From assembly GCA_009746045.1 (NCBI GenBank), contig RPFO01000699.1:22501-62757 (forward strand): 40,257 nt of DNA, read 5' to 3'. Each line of letters begins with the position of its first letter. Positions within the stretch are counted from its first letter, which is position 1. Shown in pieces: positions 33,508-40,257 of this stretch. The DNA is from Mesostigma viride. Lineage: Eukaryota > Streptophyta > Mesostigmatophyceae > Mesostigmatales > Mesostigmataceae. Both the position numbers and the translations under genes were made by a program. The notes under the pieces are model-generated. The model was given only the letters and a program-made list of their open reading frames with translations. It was not told where the DNA came from and made no database searches.

Positions 33508-34671
33508 TCAGTAGGTTAAGACAAGGAAAGTGGCGCAAGAGCAGCCCATGTCATGCAACTCTCAATCTGAACAAGGTTATGCCCTTCATGAAAACTAAAT
33601 CGGATGTCGTTTGCATAGTCTATTGACCTTGTACGAATGAGATAGTGAAACTGCTGCAGCATTCATGGCAAGCACGGCTAACTTGGCATGAAACCGAGCG
33701 GCCCATAGCAGCCTTGGCCCTAGGGCGATACGTGAGAATGCCACGTGCGTACGGCATGCATGTTAAAGTCGATGCAAACTTATTAGTATTTCAGGCGAGG
33801 AATTCCTTGCTCACCTCAACTGGTAAAGAGTGGGCAGCTTCTGGATGTCCGAATGTGCTGTGCCTACCACTGAGCGAACAGATCGATTAAAGCTTTATTC
33901 CAGACCATGCCTATGTTTCTCCCCCGATGGCTGCTTGTAGCCTTGTCCGAGCTCGCTCCTGAATTCATTTAAGACGACGCCCTAATGGCTACATAAATCA
34001 CGACGGTCATCAGTGAGCCTATGCTCCTATTCCAACCACCACGTGCGTTCATACAGAAGCGACATTGCTGGAAATCAAAAGGCACATAATCCCGCCTTGG
34101 CTGCGAGCCGATCGCAGCTCCCTTCCACCTTTCCCACCTGTGCAGCGTGGATAGATGTTCAAGTCAAGTAATTTTTTTTTTCGCGTCGTCTTAACTTCAA
34201 CTTCAACGGTAACACCCGCGCAACCACTGGAATGAGGGCTCGCAATTCGCTAAGTCTCATCAACGTCGCAAAGTCTGGTAACTTGGGGTCATCGCTCTTC
34301 CTGTCATCACTCATCAGTGCCAAATACTATCGTCATCACTGTCGTCATTAGAGGCCCTTTACTATCGTCAGTCACTCGCTTTGTGACGATAACTAACGTA
34401 CGGTATATTGCATCAGTCGTACTTCCCGCCCCCCCCCTGCCCACGTCCCCTTCCGATTTCGCCGCTACTTCATATCTCCACAAGTAGAAGTAGTTTGCCA
34501 TACATGAGTAATAACTGACTGACGAAACCAGTAAAAAGACGACTGACATGACTCTCTAGTATCGCTTGGTTTTGACCGCTTGATGCTGGCCTGGCATCGT
34601 AACTGTTAGCCGTACCGTTCAGACTACAGTCGACGGCGGCCCCTAGCTTGGGAGTCTGGAATGAATGGACA
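33508..34671. other. Unassigned TE2 interior
   Basis: Only short frames occur. A poly-T run is near 34171-34181. Confidence 0.3.
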
Positions 34672-34705
34672 ATATACGAAGGCAAAATGAAAAAAGTTAA
34701 AACGT
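34672..34705. repeat. 34-bp direct repeat, copy 1
   Basis: ATATACGAAGGCAAAATGA continues to AACGT and is identical to 36398-36431. Confidence 0.95.
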
Positions 34706-36397
34706 TAGCCGCCGACAATCTGGAGCGTCCGATGATGGATCCAACGGACGCGATAAACCCGCTAAGTTAGCGGCTCGGGTCGTCCGTACAAATACTAAAT
34801 CACCAAACAACCAATACAAAACAAGCAAACTACGGAAAACAAACGGCCTTCGGCCCCAACGGTCACAAATCCAACGGAAACGACCCGAAATCGATATAGT
34901 CTCAAAAAAAAAAAATTATTAACGCAGCCGCAGGCCACGCCGCCGGACGAAAAACAAAGTGACGTGCTCCGCGAGCAATTTGCTGGCTGGCGATGGCAGG
35001 AAACGTACGCTAGAAAATTGGGATGGGGAATGCGCAGCCATGGTTTTATACGTCAAAATTTTATTTGAAGAGCAAGTACGAAATTTTCTGAGCTGGAGGT
35101 GCGTCAACGGAGTGATACCTGCGTGGGAGAGGTCCGCGTCGCTATCATGGCGACCTGTAAATGGAATGTCGTTGTAGATTTAGGTATTGTAGCATCATGC
35201 TTAATTGCTTTACGTACTGGGTGCCTAGTAAAATCAGTTTGCTGTTCGTGGAAGGCGTGGGGCCGACGAGTTTCTGGTGTCATCATATTGGAAAGAACGC
35301 TGGATTTTTTGCCACGGGACGTAACTGGCGATGCCGATGGTGAGGCGTACTACCTACCGGGGTACTACCTGCTCTCTTTCTGATGCATTTTCATGGTTGC
35401 GTTCTTTCCATTTCGCCGAATCCACCTAGTCGCAGACATAGCGTAGCGTTGCGTTTTACTATTTTCTTAGCCGTGCAGGACGCCATCTTCATGGTCCTTC
35501 GAATGTCCTGTGTGAACGTCCGTTGCCCAAGGATCTGTGATGCTTTTTTCTGGAATATACTAGGCTTGGAAAGCCCCTCTGGATGCTTGCCTGGTCACGG
35601 GTTTGGGGCGTCATTTACATTCATGGTGCTTTCTGCGTAAGCTGACTTGCTTCGCACGTGGATTTTCTGGACTCTTCACTGGACTGAAGAGCTCGTCTGC
35701 TAGCATGTTTACGTGGTGTATAAGGTGATCAATCAACTATTTGTTTATAGAAGGTGTGACAATAGAAGGTGTGTTAATTATTTCTTCATCAAGCATGTCA
35801 AAAGTAATCTCCACTCGCTTACAACCAAACAAAAATTTTGCTTTGCTGGGTCTGCTGTGTTTGTGTCTCACGGTGCAGGCTATCCCCTTGGTTGATCAAC
35901 CAGGTGCTGGCCAGCGGGGCCATATACTCTTCTTGGCGTTTTTCATCCATGGCACTATGTCAACCAACGCATGCATGCCAGCCCCTAAACAAGAAAACAC
36001 TAAGTCACCAAAGAATGGAATTCAGTCAGGGCATGGTCATGAGCAGGGTAACAGCAGCATTAATATTAAATGGGCATGATGTCAACAGGAAAACACTAAG
36101 TCACGTGAGGAAAGTCTTTTTATGATCCCAAACGGCCTGGACGTGGCCGTGTGCCAAATTAATTTGTGTAGTCCGCGCATTTCCGGCGCAAGTCGCCGGC
36201 CGGACCTTGTGACAGCGCCAGAATCATTATTAACATTGTATGACTTTTGTAGGTAGAAAAATGGACCTGTGGAGACGCTGTGCGTCGCGCTTAAATATTT
36301 TAATATAATTTTAATGAAAAGTTTGAAATGTTTCGTAAACCTTACCTAAGCTTAGCCGCTAGGCGGCTAAGCTTAGCCAAACCACATGTGCACATCG
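34706..36397. other. Possible nested insert bounded by 34-bp direct repeats
   Basis: 1.69 kb lies between identical 34-bp repeats. It starts TAGCCGCCGAC and has a TTAGCCGC-containing palindrome near its right end. No protein was recognised inside. Confidence 0.3.
36348..36374. repeat. Perfect palindrome, 12-bp arms
   Basis: AAGCTTAGCCGC, centre TAG, GCGGCTAAGCTT. Confidence 0.95.
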
Positions 36398-36431
36398 ATA
36401 TACGAAGGCAAAATGAAAAAAGTTAAAACGT
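36398..36431. repeat. 34-bp direct repeat, copy 2
   Basis: Identical to 34672-34705. Confidence 0.95.
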
Positions 36432-37992
36432 CAATCATCTTTCGCAACAAGCGCAAGTCTGGAATCAACCCGTCAGGATCCTTGCGCAAAATTCAAATAT
36501 TGCGCCGAAACCGATGGCGAACGACTAGGTGCATGGACTGAGGCGCACGCAAATCCATTTGGCTACTGTAAGGCTAGGCAGTGTATCCCATGGAAAGCGG
36601 GAAAAATTTTTAAATGGCGGCTATGGAGGATTTACGATTTTCACCCGCCTAATCTTCGAGGACTGAGAAAAATTTTAGCCTATCGAAACCTCCTGCGCGA
36701 GACCTTCCTAATGAGCTCTCATTGCGCCACCCATGCGCAGCTTTGACAGACTTATCGTCGCCCTGCCAACTGAGCCGACGCCTCGACTCCTTCTGAGGCC
36801 CAGCACTGTAAACAGGCCTTCTTTCCTCAACCGCTGGCGCAATGTTTCCCTCTTTTACCTCGCCTGCCCATGCCCGCGATTCGAGCTTTCTTGGGTCAAT
36901 TCTGTGCAGTTACCAGAATTCTAGCCCCACCTCCAATGCAGCCGCCCCTTTGGCTGTTGAGTGATGTCCAACTGGCACGATGGAAAGGCCTCCATCACAT
37001 TGACGCCCTCACCAGTGGCCCACATGTACCGACGAGACCTGCATCTCGAGCTCCTCGGCCCACACGCTGCAGCTGTCACCACGCGAGACGCCCTGAGACT
37101 CTCGGCATCATTTTCCCATGCAATATCACGCCCTCGATTCGCAGCAAGGTCTTCACCTACCGGCTACCACCATACCGGCCATGAGCCCTTGCTGCACCAC
37201 TGCACCACACGAAGTGTGCGGCCCTGAATTAAGTTAAGTACACGGCAGGACTAGGAACCCCCCGAAATTACGACAGGATCTCCAATGGCCTTGGCGTCAC
37301 ATCTTGCGAACGTTGTCACTGTTGGCAGTTGCCGGTTGCTGTTGGTTGTTGCATGGTGAGGGTTGCAGATGTTCTCGGAACAGCTGGTCCCATGTTGCTA
37401 TGCATGCAGTTACTCTTGCCATTATGTGTGTCCATGTGCCTCCAACCATCCCGCCACAATGCCAGCACCCTCCACCCTGCTAACCCCCACTCGCCCCACT
37501 TCCCTGCCTGTTCCATACCCACCCCACCCACAAAGATACATTACGGACATCCACATGCCGCTATCCATCCCCCCCTGACTACGGACCACTCTCGCCCCCA
37601 CCCTGAGGTCCCCCACAACACCGTAACACCGCCCTCCTCCCCAAACCATACACTGCCCTCCTCCCCAAAGCATACGCTGACCCACCCGACCATCCACCTT
37701 GAGTCCCCCTAGCCAACCTATGTGACTACCACCCTTCCGTATTACCTCCACCACATTCCACACCAACATCGCAAACCATCCACTAAACCACCCTACTGCC
37801 CCACAACGAGGTTCCCCTACACCACTGCACCCCGCCCAGTGACCCCACCCCCCGCTGCCCTAATATACGATGACTCCACCCCACCATCCACGTGAACCAT
37901 AACCAACCCCGCCCACCCCGGCCTCCGGGGCAACCAACCCCTTGTCCACTCAACCATAACTGACCCTGCTGCATAGACCATCGCCAAGCCCG
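36432..37992. other. TE2 interior, becoming C-rich
   Basis: Several unrecognised plus-strand frames (36733-36924, 36870-37184) are followed by strongly C/A-rich, G-poor plus-strand sequence from about 37430 to 37960 (for example CCCACCCCACC). Frames there are compositional. Confidence 0.35.
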
Positions 37993-38004
37993 CCTACGTA
38001 CCAT

Positions 38005-38183
38005 TAATTAATTAATTAATTAATTAGGAACATAACTCCGTTGGGAGTATATGTAGCACATAGCCCTGAGAAGGGGCATATGGCCTTTAATACACTCTTG
38101 GCTACTTCTTGCAGGTGGGGGAATGTAAACTGCCACCTGCTCTGGGTGCACGAAGTGCACCTGCCCACCACTGTATTCAGGCA
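38005..38183 (-). mobile_element. 5'-truncated LINE copy with (TAAT)n tail
   Basis: Target duplication CCTACGTACCAT at 37993-38004 and 38184-38195. The body matches the LINE 3' end (AACATAACTCCGTTGGGAG...). Confidence 0.93.
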
Positions 38184-38338
38184 CCTACGTACCATAGGCA
38201 AGCCACCACGGCAACCCAAGCATCCCCACCCCTCACACGAACCTGTGACCTACGCACGAGCTACCCACATTTACAACTGCGTTCCACAACTACTAAATCA
38301 TCAACCCCTACCAATGTCCCCCTTGACACCCGCCAAAG

Positions 38339-38391
38339 GAGGGGGGAACCCCCCCCCCTTCCCCCCCCCCCCCCCACCCACCCACCCCACT
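38339..38391. repeat. Poly-C / CCCA low-complexity tract
   Basis: Runs of up to about 16 C with CCCACCCACCC. It is G-quadruplex-capable on the minus strand. Confidence 0.9.
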
Positions 38392-38478
38392 ACACTACAT
38401 CGGACCGGTATTGTAGTCTAGCGCCGCACCGGCTGTGACTGACCTGACTGACCCCAGGTTGCGCGGTCTCCCAGGTGA

Positions 38479-38680
38479 CTGTGGGAAACTGGGCTTATTC
38501 ATGAGAGGGGGTGTCTAAACTGGGGTGGTTTATGTCAGAGTGGGCTGAGTGGGGGCTGTGGGAAACTGGGATAGTGTATGAGTGGGGGGGTCTAAACTGG
38601 GTTGTTCATGAGTGGGCTGAGCGGGGGCTGTCAGAAACTGGGATTATTTATGAGTGGGCAGTGTGTGAAACTGGGATTTT
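38479..38680. repeat. Minisatellite around GTGGGAAACTGGG
   Basis: Units start near 38479, 38556, 38628 and 38659 (CTGTGGGAAACTGGG, CTGTCAGAAACTGGG, GTGTGTGAAACTGGG), with TCTAAACTGGG in between. It is followed by a T run. Confidence 0.7.
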
Positions 38681-38707
38681 TTTTTTTTTTTAATGACTGA
38701 TTGCAAT

Positions 38708-38737
38708 TTTACAACCCCCTCATGAGGGGGTTGTAAA
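38708..38737. repeat. Perfect 30-bp palindrome
   Basis: TTTACAACCCCCTCA paired with TGAGGGGGTTGTAAA, with no loop. Confidence 0.95.
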
Positions 38738-39389
38738 CACTGGGATTATGAGTTTGCGGGCGGGGGAGGCCGCCTTGCTGTTCTTGAAACCCATTCAAGG
38801 ATGTTCTAGGCAACACACTGATTTTGATGTGCAACATTTCTATTGATCGAGGCTGTGAAAGGCTATGACAAATCTTGAGTGTTCAAACTTGCCTTTTTTT
38901 TTCTGCTCACAGGGAGACATGGTGCCGGCCTCCTCGTCGTCGTCCACTTAACATCGTCATCTAGGCGCCACGGCTGCGCAGGTTTGTTTTTGTTTTCTTG
39001 ATCTATATCGAGCGCTTTCTTGTTCATGAATTGGTTTTCTAGGGTGCGGTGGCAGATGAGACAACTGACACCAACCATCCGTTCATGTTTCTTGCGCATG
39101 TGCGTTTTTTAATGCATTCCAGGAACATTCTGAGATTTCTGTCACGCAACGACAAGCGCCAAGCCAGCGTTTGCAAATTGTCACTGATTGATAATCACTG
39201 TTGAAGAATGAAGAATCAAGAATGAAGAATGAAGATCTGTTACATTTATCTTTATATTTGTAATAAAGAAATCGCGAGGTGTGCTTTTCATCCGTTTTGC
39301 TTTGGAATGTGTTCTGATATATCTGTGTGATATGTCACGATATATCTGTGTGATATGTCATGATCGCCCGTGGTTTTATGTCACTGTTT
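38738..39389. other. TE2 right interior, possible 5' gene region
   Basis: The minus-strand frame 38863-39099 includes SCLICHRTL and could be an exon. A plus-strand acceptor-like TTCTGCTCACAG lies at about 38900-38911. The evidence for either is weak. Confidence 0.2.
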
Positions 39390-39900
39390 TCTCCCTAGAT
39401 TTATCAGTGACATTGTCACGGCTTTGTCACCCTTTTTTTCCTGATATATCAGTGACAATGTCACGGATTCGTCACCCTTTTTTTCCTGATATATCAGTGA
39501 CAATGTCACGGATTTGTCACCCTTTTTTTCCTGATATATCAGTGATAATGTCACGGATTTGTCACCCTTTTTTCGTGATAATGTCACGGATTTGTCACCC
39601 TTTTTTTCGTGATAATGTCACGGATTTGTCACCCTTTTTTCGTGATGTATCAGTGATAATGTCACGGATTTTGTCAGTGCGTTTTGTCAAGCCGTGACAT
39701 TGATATTTTGTGATAATTTCCTTGTTTTTGTCACAAAGATAATCACAGAATATGCTGGTTTTATCACATGATTTGTCACGAAATGTCACAGAATATCACA
39801 GTTTTGTCACAAAAAATCACAAAGTGTCACATTTTGTCACATCCACATCACAAAATGTCACGTGATATGTCACAAAATATCACAAAATGTCACACACCCC
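39390..39900. repeat. TE2 right subterminal array
   Basis: About 56-bp units CCTGATATATCAGTGACAAT-GTCACGGATTTGTCACCC-T7 repeat from 39390 to 39670. They are followed by TGTCACAAAATATCACA words up to the TIR. Confidence 0.85.
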
Positions 39901-39911
39901 TTCCCGGTGCG

Positions 39912-40257
39912 CTATGGCGGCTGCGCTGAATGTAAGACGATGCTATCGGCCTCTCCGGGCGTGGAGAGGCCTGGAATAACAGTCTTTATGATCGCCACCT
40001 ACCGTTACAGGCCACGGTAATGGTTGTTAGGTGGGGGGCTCTACGATTTGAGTAAAAGGGTGTGATTTCCGGCGCTGGGCCCACTGACGATTCCCCTCTA
40101 CCCTGGGTGCGGCAAGCAGCTTCCTGACACTGGGGAAGCTGCGTTTTTAGTCGGACAACGTCAGGGAAGGAGCCATACAGGCCAGGGCCAGCGGCTACGG
40201 TGGAAAAAATCACAGGTGGAGGCGAATCTGCCTTAAACGTGGAGATGGCTAGCGTGG
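39912..40257 (+). repeat. Tandem-family copy E, continuation after TE2
   Basis: Resumes the body at GCTATGGCGGCTGCG... exactly where 31273 left off. It matches copy A (5408 onward) with one missing C near 40103. Truncated by the window end. Confidence 0.93.

Larger units (their letters stand above)
31274..39909. mobile_element. TE2: 8.6-kb CACTA-like transposon inserted in tandem copy E
   Basis: The ends are CACCGGGAAGGGG and its reverse complement. The inverted match extends about 36 bp with one mismatch into the motif TGTGACATTTTGTGATA. CG on both sides (31272-31273 and 39910-39911) is a 2-bp target duplication. Copies A and C read GGCTGGCCGCTATGG without the insert. Both ends carry long arrays of TGTGAC/TGTGATA motifs in inverted orientation. 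A terminal exon candidate is on the minus strand at 32222-32380. The terminus CACCGGGAA resembles CACTAGGAA of TE3, which supports a CACTA-type assignment. A 1-base shift in the border call cannot be excluded. Confidence 0.82.

Overview
This is a eukaryotic, repeat-dominated window. No housekeeping gene, rRNA or tRNA was found. Coding sequence is confined to transposable elements, and it has GT-AG introns with GTGAGC/GTGCGT-type donors. Some 3' ends carry TGTAA, the usual poly(A) signal of chlorophyte algae. Together with a DUF4216-like transposase C-terminus (a domain of plant-type CACTA elements), this suggests a green alga or a related photosynthetic protist. That assignment is an inference.

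The backbone is a tandem array of an unrecognised repeat. It consists of a 5' block Y, a body, and a 189-bp 3' block X. Long copies (Y-body-X) alternate with short copies (Y-28 bp-X). A (GGAT)n array of about 1 kb follows each short copy. Two subfamilies occur: alpha (copies A, B and E) and beta (copies C and D). The order is GGAT, A(long), B(short), GGAT, C(long), D(short), GGAT, E(long). The central body is about 97% identical between subfamilies although their Y blocks differ. It is rich in hairpins, one of which shows a compensatory base-pair change.

CACTA-like DNA transposons interrupt or border this array. TE1 (5838-24835, 19.0 kb) sits inside copy A. TE2 (31274-39909, 8.6 kb) sits inside copy E. 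TE3 enters from the left and ends at 4012. The uninterrupted copies in the same window act as empty sites and fix the borders of TE1 and TE2 to within a base or two. Each element has CAC-type ends and its own array of short subterminal motifs: GTAATTTACGAGGTA in TE1, TGTGAC/TGTGAT AAAA in TE2, and GTGAGAAA in TE3. Candidate final exons on the minus strand lie 0.8-1 kb inside the left ends of TE1 and TE2. TE3 carries three phase-compatible exons of a transposase-like gene.

A non-LTR retrotransposon family has inserted into these layers. A complete-looking 2.0-kb copy (17626-19629, minus) encodes only an L1-type ORF1 protein and has no reverse transcriptase. It has 11-bp target duplications and a short-repeat tail. 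Three 5'-truncated copies with their own 10-12-bp duplications lie at 6089-6250, 29592-29921 and 38005-38183.

TE1 is also packed with satellites. They include a 3-kb (GGGA)n array with G-quadruplex potential, a CGTG array, exact 50-bp, 86-bp, about 288-bp and about 185-bp tandem repeats, and further GGAT/ATCC arrays. Most long open frames in the window are artefacts of these repeats.
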